Counted from the first letter of the stretch, positions 50,066 to 58,828 are shown. The stretch is 64,000 nt of DNA from Clostridium_AM sp900759715 (GCA_900759715.1 CAAEXF010000087.1:11082-75081), one strand, 5' to 3'. Translations and numbers: made by a program. The notes: generated by a model from the sequence alone, not told the origin.

Positions 50066-51211
50066 CTATTTGAAAGTTATAGTTATATATTCAGAGTTGT
50101 TTAATTCATCGGTATAGTAGGTCCAACTATAACTTCCTCCTTTTGACAATGAGTTATAAGATTTATTTACTGCTGAAGCTACATCATATACATTGGCGTC
50201 GTAATTTAAGACTCTAAGACTTAATACAGAATCACCGTTAGCAAGAGAAGTTTTTATAGATTTATAGAAATCGCTGTAGCTTTTTATTGGTATTATCACA
50301 TTCCCATTTTTATCTTTTTCAGCTATATTTAAATTTTGAAAATTATAGGTTGTACTAAAACATTGAGGATACTCGATTTTGTTCCATTTATGATTTTTAT
50401 TTATCTGATCATCTGTGAGATTGAAATAAGTATATCTTGAATCGTTAGACCCGTCTTCAGTTACAGGATCATCCCAGGTTGTATCTAAATGATAGTACTG
50501 TCCTCCTATTTTAACAATATTCCAAGCATGAGCTACCCAACTTTTGCCGTCATTAGCATCTCCTGATATCACAGTGGATTCAATACCGACAGCTTTTAAA
50601 AGCATGTACATTGCTTCTGAATATCCTTGACAAGCTCCAATGCCATTAATCAATACACCATAAGCGGTGTTAGAATCATTTGGCATGTTTTTGGTGAAAA
50701 ATCTTTTATCATATTTAGTGTTATTTACTAAATAATCATGGAGAACTACTTCTTTTTCATAATCTTTCATATCCGCTTTAATTACTTTTCCCACAATTTC
50801 TTGGACTTTTTGTTGAACTGCCTTTTCCTTATTTTTCAGAGTTTCTATACTATCACTGTATTTAAAGTCAATCTTTACCTTAAAGGGTATAGATGGTTGA
50901 ACAGAAATTTTTGCTTCTGTACAAACACCTTGAAGTTCAGGATTATCCTTTAGAACTTTTTTAAATGAATCTAAATTATACACATTTTTATCGTAATGGC
51001 TTATTCTAAGAGTTAAACTGCTATCATAGCTGAGCATAGCTTTTTTTACAGCATTATAGTATTCATCGTAGCTGTTGATTTTTACACTAGGCTGCAAGGA
51101 AGTATTGCTAAAAGCACTTTTAGAGGATTGAGAAATAAAAATAATAATTGAAACTATTAAGAAAAATATAAAGACTTTACATAGAGTCTTAGCTTGAGTG
51201 TGTCTAAACAT
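50066..51211 (-). CDS. secreted transglutaminase-like protein
   Basis: 381 residues. An N-terminal hydrophobic segment (about 12-30) acts as signal or anchor. A transglutaminase/protease-like domain at about 140-260 shows the triad: Cys in GIGACQGYSEAMYMLL, His in SWVAHAWNIVKIGGQYYHLD and the Asp in that last motif. Flanking stretches of about 80 residues (the N-terminal YDEYYNAVKKAMLSYDSSLT and C-terminal YSDFYKSIKTSLANGDSVLS) are related to each other and look like a duplicated surface module. It is probably a wall-associated protease or cross-linking enzyme. Confidence 0.85.
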   Translation of the reverse strand: MFRHTQAKTLCKVFIFFLIVSIIIFISQSSKSAFSNTSLQPSVKINSYDEYYNAVKKAMLSYDSSLTLRISHYDKNVYNLDSFKKVLKDNPELQGVCTEAKISVQPSIPFKVKIDFKYSDSIETLKNKEKAVQQKVQEIVGKVIKADMKDYEKEVVLHDYLVNNTKYDKRFFTKNMPNDSNTAYGVLINGIGACQGYSEAMYMLLKAVGIESTVISGDANDGKSWVAHAWNIVKIGGQYYHLDTTWDDPVTEDGSNDSRYTYFNLTDDQINKNHKWNKIEYPQCFSTTYNFQNLNIAEKDKNGNVIIPIKSYSDFYKSIKTSLANGDSVLSLRVLNYDANVYDVASAVNKSYNSLSKGGSYSWTYYTDELNNSEYITITFK

Positions 51212-51475
51212 AATTATCTCCTTTTATATAAGGTTAATATTGTTGATATAATCTTCTATCCATATAAGTATCATGATTTTATTTTTAGAACAACAAGAAT
51301 ATAAATACACAATTGGGAATTTATTGGAATAAATAAAACAACCAATTAACTGAATATTAAAACATTTGGTTTTGTGCGTGATTAAACTTTATTTTTTTTC
51401 GATACAATGATAAAATATAGATTAATTATGAAAGAAAGTGCTTTGTTTAGGTTCAATATGGGGAGGGTTTTCTTT

Positions 51476-52120
51476 ATGACGGATGAATTATTATACAAAT
51501 ATGATGAGAATAAATATAATTTAGGAGTTTTACCAGATGAAGCGGAGAAAGCCCTAATAGAAGGAAATAAAAGATTCGTAGCTGGGAGGTTTTTGAAAAA
51601 AGATTTTTCAGAAGAGATTCGTTTAAAGCTTTCTAGAGATTTACAGAGACCAATGGCGGTGGTGCTTACTTGTGCCGATTCAAGAGTTGCTCCAGAAGTA
51701 ATATTTGATCAGGGGTTAGGAGATATTTTTGTTGTACGCAATGCGGGAAATGTAGTTGATAGTATTGTACTTGGCAGTATTGAATATGCAGTAGATCAAT
51801 TTAAGATACCATTGATTCTTGTATTAGGTCATGAGAAATGTGGTGCAGTTAGATGCGCAGTAGATGGAACTGAAACTTCACAAAATATAAGAACAATTAT
51901 GGATAAAATTATGCCTACTGTAAAATCAATAAAATCTTCTAATATGAATGATGATGTAGAAGAAATCGCCTCAAAAGTTGAATATGAAAATGCAAAACAA
52001 TCTGCTAAAAGAATTTTAGAGAGCTCCATAATTAGTCGTTTTGTGGAGGAGAAAAAGGTTAAAGTAATTACAGCTAAATATCATTTAAAAACAGGAAAAG
52101 TAGAGATATTAAAGTTATAA
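51476..52120 (+). CDS. beta-class carbonic anhydrase
   Basis: 214 residues. Zinc ligands and the Asp/Arg dyad are seen in LTCADSRVAPE and LGHEKCGAVRC (C-D-R then H-x-x-C). It interconverts CO2 and bicarbonate in the cytoplasm. The ATG at 51476 follows GGGAGGG; an open frame reaches 51407 but without a good start. Single gene. Confidence 0.93.
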   Translation: MTDELLYKYDENKYNLGVLPDEAEKALIEGNKRFVAGRFLKKDFSEEIRLKLSRDLQRPMAVVLTCADSRVAPEVIFDQGLGDIFVVRNAGNVVDSIVLGSIEYAVDQFKIPLILVLGHEKCGAVRCAVDGTETSQNIRTIMDKIMPTVKSIKSSNMNDDVEEIASKVEYENAKQSAKRILESSIISRFVEEKKVKVITAKYHLKTGKVEILKL

Positions 52121-52219
52121 CTTTATGGGTTATATTTGGACAAAATATAGGGACTAAACTCTTTTCTATAGAATATAGTAAAGAAAAAGCTATATACAAG
52201 GGAGGAGGAATAACTTACT

Positions 52220-52579
52220 ATGGATTCAGAACAATTAAACATACTTGGAGCTCAGTTAACTTTTTTAGGCGATGGATTACTGGTTTTAGCGGCAGAGAAA
52301 GAAGCAAGCTTAGATAAAATAAAAGATAAAAAGGAAAAAGAGGAGCAAAGTCAGTTAGCTACTAATTTAAATATATGTGGAAATTTTATTGTTTTATTAG
52401 GAGATACAACATCTGCATTAGCAACACAACAAGAATTGGAAGAAATTTTGAAAAATCCTAAAAAGAGTGATTCTGTTACCTTAGAAGCTACTCGTGAAAG
52501 TTTAATTGGAGACTTGTTAAATGTTGCTGGTGACGTTTTTAATTATAGAGCAGCAGTTTTAGCAGCAAGTGTTCGTTAA
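52220..52579 (+). CDS. hypothetical protein with internal repeats
   Basis: 119 residues with three degenerate repeats of about 35-40 residues: LNILGAQLTFLGDGLLVLAA, LNICGNFIVLLGDTTSALAT and LLNVAGDVFNYRAAVLAAS. It is helical, slightly amphipathic and lacks a signal peptide. GGGAGGAGG lies upstream. Similar repetitive small proteins exist in bacilli and clostridia; the function is unknown. Confidence 0.6.
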   Translation: MDSEQLNILGAQLTFLGDGLLVLAAEKEASLDKIKDKKEKEEQSQLATNLNICGNFIVLLGDTTSALATQQELEEILKNPKKSDSVTLEATRESLIGDLLNVAGDVFNYRAAVLAASVR

Positions 52580-52612
52580 AAATTATAATAGCAAAACAAA
52601 TTAATTTGTTTT

Positions 52613-52645
52613 AAAGGAGTACCTTGATTTATAGGTACTCTTTTA
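52613..52645 (+). terminator. terminator after the repetitive protein gene
   Basis: AAAGGAGTACCT pairs with AGGTACTCTTT (one bulged G), followed by TTTACTTT. Confidence 0.8.
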
Positions 52646-52826
52646 CTTTGCATTAAATGCAAAATTTTAATACTTTCTTATATTTTGGGCAAAATATAAG
52701 AAGGTATATTAAAAAGATTTCTAACCTCAGTATTTACAGTATTTTTTTATATTGTCAAATTAACACTTGATAATATAAGGAGATTATATTATAATGAATT
52801 GATTTATACGGAAAGAAGGAATGTAA

Positions 52827-54398
52827 ATGAAAGAAATGAAGTTTAGTGATTTAGGACTTAATAGTGATATACTTAAAGCCATTGATGGAATGGGATTTGA
52901 GGAGCCTTCTAATATACAGGCCGAAGTTATACCTGTTATTTTAGAAGGTTTTGATGTTATTGGCCAGGCTCAAACTGGTACGGGAAAAACACTTGCTTTT
53001 GGTGCGCCAGTTTTGAGTAAATTTAATGGATCAGAAGGAAAAATATCAAGTATCATATTAACTCCTACAAGAGAATTAGCTATACAGGTAAATGATGAAT
53101 TAGTGCGTGTGTCTAAATATTCTAAAACAAAGCTTTTACCTGTTTATGGCGGTCAACCTATTGAAAGACAGATTAAAGCTCTAAGAAGAGGAATAGATAT
53201 GGTGGTTGGTACTCCTGGTAGAGTTTTAGATCTTATAAGAAGAAATGTAATTGATTTAAGTGGTGTTAAGTTCCTTGTGCTTGATGAGGCTGACGAAATG
53301 CTTAACATGGGCTTTATTGATGACATAGAAAGTATTATACAAGAGTGTGGAAGTGATAGACAGACATTACTGTTTTCAGCTACTATGCCTAATGAAATTA
53401 AAAAACTAGCAAAAAGATATATGAAGTCTGATGCTAAACATATATCAATTGTAAAAAATGCTATGACAGTATCTACTATTAATCAGTACTACTATGAAAT
53501 TAAGCATAAGGATAGATTTGAATCTTTATGTAGAATCCTAGATGTAGATGAGCCTACAACTGCAATTATTTTCTGCAAAACTAAAAGAGGCGTAGATGAA
53601 TTAGTAGAATCCATGCAAGCGAGAGGATATAACGTAGAAGGTATGCATGGAGATATGAGTCAAAATCAAAGAATGAATACACTTAGAAAGTTTAAAGAAG
53701 GAAATCTAGAATTTCTTGTGGCAACAGATGTCGCAGCAAGGGGTATTGACGTTGAAAATGTAACACATGTTATTAACTATGATTTACCACAAGACACAGA
53801 ATCATATGTTCATAGAATAGGGAGAACAGGAAGAGCTAATAAAGAAGGAATAGCATATACACTTGTTACTGCTAGAGAATATATGACTCTTAAGCAAATA
53901 GAAAAGGTTACAAAAAGCAAAATAAAGAGAAAAGAAATACCATCAATTGATGATATATTCCATTCAAAATATAAAAATATATTAAATAGAGTAAAAGAAA
54001 CTCTAGATCAGGACGATTATAAGAAGTTTGTTCCACTAGCGGCAGAACTTGATGAGGAATTTAACCTTGTTGATGTAGCTGCAGCTTTAATGAATATAGT
54101 TTACGGTAAGGAAATAAGCTTTGATTATACAGAAGATCGTATAGGTGGAGAATCAAGCTATGTTAGATTATTCCTAACTGTTGGACGTATGGATAGGGTT
54201 AATCCAAAGGAAATGCTTAGATTCTTCAGTGATAATGCAGATGTACACAAAGAAGATATCGGAAATATAGATATACTTGAAAAGTTCTCTTTTGTTGATG
54301 TAGCTGAAGGTGCAGTTAACTCATTGATAAAGAACTGCTCAGGCAAAAAGTTATGTGGAAGAAAATTAAAGATGGAAGTATCTACAGGAAGAAGATAA
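52827..54398 (+). CDS. DEAD-box RNA helicase with DbpA-type RNA-binding domain
   Basis: 523 residues. Helicase motifs: Q motif GFEEPSNIQAEVIP, AQTGTGKT, PTRELAIQ, TPGRVLD, DEAD, SAT, and IIFCKTKRGVDEL, ARGIDVENV, HRIGRTGRANKEG. The C-terminal 75 residues (SSYVRLFLTVGRMDRVNPKE, GKKLCGRKLKMEVSTGRR) form a DbpA-type RNA-binding domain. It likely remodels ribosomal precursors or mRNA, often at low temperature. The 180-bp leader upstream contains a dyad near 52748-52777. Confidence 0.93.
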   Translation: MKEMKFSDLGLNSDILKAIDGMGFEEPSNIQAEVIPVILEGFDVIGQAQTGTGKTLAFGAPVLSKFNGSEGKISSIILTPTRELAIQVNDELVRVSKYSKTKLLPVYGGQPIERQIKALRRGIDMVVGTPGRVLDLIRRNVIDLSGVKFLVLDEADEMLNMGFIDDIESIIQECGSDRQTLLFSATMPNEIKKLAKRYMKSDAKHISIVKNAMTVSTINQYYYEIKHKDRFESLCRILDVDEPTTAIIFCKTKRGVDELVESMQARGYNVEGMHGDMSQNQRMNTLRKFKEGNLEFLVATDVAARGIDVENVTHVINYDLPQDTESYVHRIGRTGRANKEGIAYTLVTAREYMTLKQIEKVTKSKIKRKEIPSIDDIFHSKYKNILNRVKETLDQDDYKKFVPLAAELDEEFNLVDVAAALMNIVYGKEISFDYTEDRIGGESSYVRLFLTVGRMDRVNPKEMLRFFSDNADVHKEDIGNIDILEKFSFVDVAEGAVNSLIKNCSGKKLCGRKLKMEVSTGRR

Positions 54399-54470
54399 TT
54401 TTCGCTATAGTATCATAACACTTGATACTTATGAATAAATTAATAATGTAATTTGCATATATTAATAATA

Positions 54471-54525
54471 ATCCTAAGTACAATTAGAGTTACGTCTATT
54501 TCTAATTATGCTTAGGATCATTTTT
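54471..54525 (+). terminator. terminator of the helicase gene
   Basis: ATCCTAAG and ATTAGA on the left pair with TCTAAT and CTTAGGAT on the right, followed by CATTTTTT. Confidence 0.8.
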
Positions 54526-54574
54526 TGTTTAGACTAGTTACAACTTACTATTTTAATTTTTACAAATATAATAT

Positions 54575-54612
54575 AAAAAGGTCCTGATTGCTTCTGCAAT
54601 TAGGACCTTTTT
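54575..54612. terminator. terminator of the L,D-transpeptidase-like gene
   Basis: A 17-bp stem (54575-54591 / 54596-54612, one mismatch) with A and T runs on both sides, so it can act in both directions. Confidence 0.85.
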
Positions 54613-54619
54613 ATATTGA

Positions 54620-55528
54620 CTAAAATACTTTTATAGATGTTTTCTTTGGAAGTGTTCCTAGAAATTTTGCATTTTCATTTGCAATTCTTAAACCGTATCC
54701 GCTGTCATCTGCGGATGAATAAAAGACTTTTAATCCATCTATTTGTGTAAAGTCTTCCATAGGAATTCCGTTAAAATTTAAATGATTACCTTGAAGTCCT
54801 AAGGAATAAATCCCTTTATTAACTTCACCAGAAAAAACATCAAAACATCTAATTTGTTCCCATGAATTATTTACTTTCTGATATACTTTGCAGATATGAC
54901 CTGAAGTATTTACCATTACATAATAATCTGTGTTTGATTTAAAATTCTTAGTTTCGTCTGATATATACTTAATACTTTCATTTATTTTATCTATTATTTT
55001 GGTATCTATTTTACCGGTAATAGGTAAATTATTTTTTTTCTGAAAGTCCTTTATAGCTGCAACTGTATCAGAACTTTTTAAGTTTCCTGTTATCTGTATT
55101 TTATATCCTAAGTATATAAGCTTGTTTTGAATATCTGTAGATACAGGGCTAAATCCATCACTATCGTCCATGGAATAATTGGAGGAGTATTTTAACAAGG
55201 CTTTAGCTGTCTGTGGTCCAAATATTCCATCAGCTTTTAAACAAAATTTCTTTTGAATTTCCAACACCGCCTCTTTAGTATATTGTCCGTACACTCCATC
55301 TTCAGCTAGGCCAGCACCACAGTATAGGTTTAAGGCACTTTGTATGTCTTTAACTATAGAGCCCTTATCACCAGGCTTTACAACTTTGTTAGAGCATATA
55401 TTATAATCATATGCTGGCTGTTTTGCGATGTTATTTGTTGTTGGCTGCTGTGCATGTACAGATTTGTTTGAAACAGATATTCCAGCAGCAATAGATGCTA
55501 TAACCAATAGTTGTTTTGTATTTTTCAA
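54620..55528 (-). CDS. secreted peptidoglycan-binding protein with inactive L,D-transpeptidase-like domain
   Basis: 302 residues. The signal peptide ends at SVHAQ (about 27). Two PG_binding_1 domains follow (about 50-110, VKDIQSALNLYCGAGLAEDG; and 130-185, DFQKKNNLPITGKI). The C-terminal 100 residues follow the YkuD outline (DYYVMVNTSGHICKVYQKVN, CFDVFSGEVNKGIYSLG). But the catalytic SHGCIR box reads SGYGLR, with the Cys changed to Gly and the His lost, before a normal IANENAKFL helix. It should bind wall but not cross-link it. GGAGG lies before the ATG. Confidence 0.8.
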   Translation of the reverse strand: MKNTKQLLVIASIAAGISVSNKSVHAQQPTTNNIAKQPAYDYNICSNKVVKPGDKGSIVKDIQSALNLYCGAGLAEDGVYGQYTKEAVLEIQKKFCLKADGIFGPQTAKALLKYSSNYSMDDSDGFSPVSTDIQNKLIYLGYKIQITGNLKSSDTVAAIKDFQKKNNLPITGKIDTKIIDKINESIKYISDETKNFKSNTDYYVMVNTSGHICKVYQKVNNSWEQIRCFDVFSGEVNKGIYSLGLQGNHLNFNGIPMEDFTQIDGLKVFYSSADDSGYGLRIANENAKFLGTLPKKTSIKVF

Positions 55529-55691
55529 GTTAGGTTCCTCCTTTGTGAAAAATAAATCTAAATGTGTAACTATAATGAATTTAATGAAAATTCATGTAGA
55601 ATAATAAGTTTTACATATTTTAAATACGAATATAGTCTCGATTATTGGGGGGTATTATGTAAAAAAATATCATAATATGTGGTCAAATATC

Positions 55692-56287
55692 TAAAAGTTA
55701 ACTTTCTACGAGGAAAAATTAGTGGGTTTTCTATTTATGTTCATTCCAACTAAACAAGAAGCTGAAATATCTGCTTATACACTTTCAGAATATAGGAAAC
55801 GTGGTATATTTAGAAATTTATTAGAGAAAGCTCAGGCTGAACTTATGAAGTGTAAACTTGAATCAGATGGGGTTTCAAACCCCACCTGATTCTTAGTTGA
55901 ACGAATCCAGGGACTTAGCCGCTCTTTACTCCCTCTTTGAGAAAAGCAGATATCCCAAATCTGTGATTTGGTGATAGTCGCTTTCACAGAGTGCGAGGGA
56001 GTATTAGAGCGGGTAGTCATCGGATAAAACATAATATACATGATATATTAATAGTTTGTGAAAGGTAGTTCTCCTATGGTAAAGAAATAGCTAAAAGGAT
56101 TAATGCTGAGTATGAATTTACGGAATACGTATTGAAGTACATCCAAAATGATAATAGCATTTTAAAAGATAAATCATAAAAATATAACTCTTGAGGTAAG
56201 TAGCAATAATAAGAGAGCTTTTAATTTGTATAAAAGCAGTGGTTTTGAAATAAAGACAGCAATTGATTATTATAGAAAGAAGATATA
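55692..56287 (+). pseudogene. GNAT acetyltransferase pseudogene interrupted by the dispersed element
   Basis: From about 55695 one frame reads FYEEKLVGFLFMFIP, then EAEISAYTLSEYRKRGIFRN, which is the acetyl-CoA loop of a GNAT, up to AQAEL at 55845. The dispersed element follows (55848-56029). After it, DILIVCE then an in-frame TAG, then KEIAKRINAEYEFTEYVLKY, another stop, and after a frame change NNKRAFNLYKSSGFEIKTAI and the natural end near 56287. The N-terminus is missing too. The gene is dead; the element insertion is one of several lesions. Confidence 0.8.
55848..56029 (+). repeat. dispersed structured element, copy 3
   Basis: 182 bp, nearly identical to copy 2 except in the central hairpin, where CAAATC pairs with GATTTG instead of AAAATC with GATTTT: sequence changed on both arms, pairing kept. 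The long stem and the GAATCAG hairpin are unchanged. It splits the GNAT pseudogene. Confidence 0.88.
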
Positions 56288-56297
56288 GATAAAGGAT

Positions 56298-56325
56298 AAA
56301 AGCATGTTATAGTTAACATGCTTTT
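56298..56325. terminator. terminator of the Mur-ligase-like gene
   Basis: AAAAGCATGTTA pairs with TAACATGCTTTT, symmetric and so usable in either direction. Confidence 0.75.
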
Positions 56326-56327
56326 AC

Positions 56328-56972
56328 TCAAAATATTTCAGTCTGAGTTAGTGCATTTATGATAAGGTTTAAAGGAAATCCTAAAAAATAGCAGGTTCCA
56401 ATAGCAGCTAGTGTATCATAAACATTAGATTTATTAAAACTATTTATTTTAACTTTTTTTTCTGATCCATTAAAATCTAATATAAAATTTATACCAGATT
56501 GAGAGAATCGTATATCCTTTGCCATAAAATCTGCAGTTGCATTTATGCCATAAGTGATTGCATCAAAAGGAGCATTTTTACTTATTTTATTTAAAAGCGG
56601 ATCATCTACATTAATCAATCCAAGTCCACATACTTTAAAAAGTTTCATTATTGAATTTTTATAGTTATCTTCCTTTTTTAAATTAGAGAAATTCTTGTTT
56701 AAATCTGTAAAAATCCTAATATCAAAATCATACAAATTAGCTCTATGATAGGTTAAAGATGAATAACTATATTCTTTTATAGATATATTTTTAGCAGTAT
56801 CTACAATTTTTGAGCTTCTACCTAAATACTTAAGTATTGCTCTTATTAAACGAGTGACAGGCTTTCTATCTTCACTACCAGTGATTCCAATAAAATTAAA
56901 TTTTTCTGATGGTTTATCATCAACTTGAATTACATCATAGGAAATCTCATTTAATATTTGAAGATGTTCCAT
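56328..56972 (-). CDS. MurE-like Mur ligase central domain without P-loop
   Basis: 214 residues that align in outline with the middle of MurE. FNFIGITG, YDFDIRIFTDL, ENY-like KEDNYKNSIMKLF, LINVDDPLL, ITYGINATADFMAKDIRFS and FNKSNVYDTLAAIGTCYFLG match family landmarks. The ATP loop that should read GTNGKTT is GSEDRKP, with the P-loop Gly, Lys and Thr all replaced, and the C-terminal ligase domain is absent. It should not catalyse ligation. It might bind a peptidoglycan precursor or another Mur enzyme, which is inference. The open frame is clean with ribosome site GGAGGAAT. Confidence 0.75.
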   Translation of the reverse strand: MEHLQILNEISYDVIQVDDKPSEKFNFIGITGSEDRKPVTRLIRAILKYLGRSSKIVDTAKNISIKEYSYSSLTYHRANLYDFDIRIFTDLNKNFSNLKKEDNYKNSIMKLFKVCGLGLINVDDPLLNKISKNAPFDAITYGINATADFMAKDIRFSQSGINFILDFNGSEKKVKINSFNKSNVYDTLAAIGTCYFLGFPLNLIINALTQTEIF

Positions 56973-57167
56973 TTATATTCCTCCTCCATTATTTCAACTA
57001 AGCTTCAAGTGAGATTTTAAAACTTTATTTAAAGCAAATTTTATTTTATAGCTTATATTATTATTATAGTAATAATATAAGCTATGTTTATTGCTAAAAA
57101 TGCTTAATATATTGCAAAAGTTGTTTTATTATATAATAGAGAGAAAAAATATGTAGAGGAGTAAATT

Positions 57168-58040
57168 ATGAATGGTAACAATCATGTTCTAAATATAAAA
57201 AGAGGATATCTAAAAGAAGATTTTATTTTCTTTCACTTAAAAGAGAAAAAACAAATAGAATTTGAGTTCCATTACCATGATTTTAATAAAATTGTAATAT
57301 TTATATCAGGCAAAGTTACGTATTTAATTGAAGGTAAAGCTTATGAGTTAAAACCCTGGGACATACTTTTTGTAAGCAGCAATGAAGTTCATAAACCACT
57401 TATTGATCCTGAGGAAACTTATGAACGTATAGTTATATGGATTAATTCAAAATTTTTAGAGAAGCATAATACGGAAGGTAACAATTTAATGACATGTTTT
57501 GAATTGGCTTCTAGCCAAAAGTGCAGCCTTTTGAGATTAAGTCCTGAATTATTAATCAGTATAAAGAATACAATGTCTCAACTTGAAGCAGCATACAAAG
57601 ACAATGAATTTGGCAATTATGTATTAAAAAATGCTTTGTTTTTACAGGTAATGGTATACTTGAATAGACTGGCATTAAAAAGTGAAGATAATAGTAGAAA
57701 TAGTGATATAAAATATGATGAAAATATAGACAATATTTTAAATTATATAAATACAAATCTTAATAGTGATTTATCCTTAGATAAACTTTCAGATAAGTTT
57801 TATATGAGTAAATATTATTTAATGCATAAGTTTAAGAAATATACAGGATACACAATCTATAATTATATAATGCAAAAAAGGATTATAATGGCCAATAATT
57901 TAATAAAAGGTGGGAAACCAATAACAGAAGCTTGTTTTGAATGTGGATTTGGTGATTATTCAAGTTTCTTAAAAGCTTTTAAGAAAATTTTCGGAGCATC
58001 TCCGAAACAGTATTATAAAGCTTTAAAAGATCTTGAATAA
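57168..58040 (+). CDS. AraC-family regulator with cupin domain
   Basis: 290 residues. An N-terminal AraC-type cupin (about 20-110; FEFHYHDFNKIVIFISGKVT, LKPWDILFVSSNEVHKP) probably senses a small molecule. The C-terminal double helix-turn-helix (about 185-288; NLNSDLSLDKLSDKFYMSKY, ITEACFECGFGDYSSFLKAF, KKIFGASPKQYYKAL) binds DNA. It is divergent from the Mur-ligase-like gene; the target is unknown. Confidence 0.9.
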   Translation: MNGNNHVLNIKRGYLKEDFIFFHLKEKKQIEFEFHYHDFNKIVIFISGKVTYLIEGKAYELKPWDILFVSSNEVHKPLIDPEETYERIVIWINSKFLEKHNTEGNNLMTCFELASSQKCSLLRLSPELLISIKNTMSQLEAAYKDNEFGNYVLKNALFLQVMVYLNRLALKSEDNSRNSDIKYDENIDNILNYINTNLNSDLSLDKLSDKFYMSKYYLMHKFKKYTGYTIYNYIMQKRIIMANNLIKGGKPITEACFECGFGDYSSFLKAFKKIFGASPKQYYKALKDLE

Positions 58041-58112
58041 TCACAATAAGAACTTCCTCGATCATTATATTAGATGTAGATTATTTGAAATCCGCTTCAA
58101 AAATTATAAAAT

Positions 58113-58763
58113 TTATAAGTATAGTACGTATTTAAACATAAGCCAGTAGTGGCAGAAGCTTCCTGCCAAAACAAATATGTGGAATATTTCATGAAAACCG
58201 AAGTATTTTAAATTAATTTTAGGCCATTTAGTTGCATAAATTACGCCTCCTATAGTATAGGCAATTCCACCTGCAAATAACCATGCCATTGCTCCAGAAG
58301 GAAAAACCTTATTTAGAGGATATATGGCTATAATCACTAACCATCCCATAAAAATATAGAAAAGAGTGGATAACCATCGTGGAGCGTTAAACCAAAAGTT
58401 CTTTATTATTATGCCTATAATTGTAAGACCCCATATAGTACCAAAAATACTCCAGCCCCAGGCACCTTTTAGAGCAATTAAGCAAATAGGAGTATAACTT
58501 CCAGCAATTAAAAGATAAATCATAGAGTGATCAACTCTTCTAAGTATATTAATTGCCTTTTGAGAAACAGATGCCAGGTGATATATTGAGCTAGCAGAAT
58601 AAAGTAATATTAAACTGGCTCCAAAGATAGAAAAGGTTACAATATGCCAGACACTATTCTGTGTAGCAGAATAGACAATCAAAATAACTAACCCTATAAT
58701 TGAGGCAAAGACACCAAATAAATGTGTTAATCCGCTAACCGGCTCACGAAGCTTTGCAAACAT
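58113..58763 (-). CDS. trhA: hemolysin III / PAQR family membrane protein
   Basis: 216 residues with seven helices. REPVSGLTHLFGVFASIIGL, SSIYHLASVSQKAINILRRV then DHSMIYLLIAGSYTP, and a C-terminal GFHEIFHIFVLAGSFCHYW carry the conserved His, Ser and Asp of the family. TrhA of bacilli is linked to membrane fluidity; the hemolysin name is historical. AAAGGAATGATATT precedes the ATG. A 29-bp palindrome lies just upstream. Confidence 0.92.
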   Translation of the reverse strand: MFAKLREPVSGLTHLFGVFASIIGLVILIVYSATQNSVWHIVTFSIFGASLILLYSASSIYHLASVSQKAINILRRVDHSMIYLLIAGSYTPICLIALKGAWGWSIFGTIWGLTIIGIIIKNFWFNAPRWLSTLFYIFMGWLVIIAIYPLNKVFPSGAMAWLFAGGIAYTIGGVIYATKWPKINLKYFGFHEIFHIFVLAGSFCHYWLMFKYVLYL

Positions 58764-58799
58764 AATATCATTCCTTTCAAAGTATTAATATTTATATTT

Positions 58800-58828
58800 C
58801 ATCACGTAGTTTTGAAAACTACGTGATG
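58800..58828. promoter_or_regulatory. 29-bp perfect palindrome upstream of trhA
   Basis: CATCACGTAGTTTT and AAAACTACGTGATG flank a single G. It lies 37 bp before the trhA start. As RNA it could form a 12-bp hairpin, but the one-base centre and GC-rich outer part look more like an operator. The rest of the 412-bp gap to 59176 shows nothing else. Confidence 0.6.
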
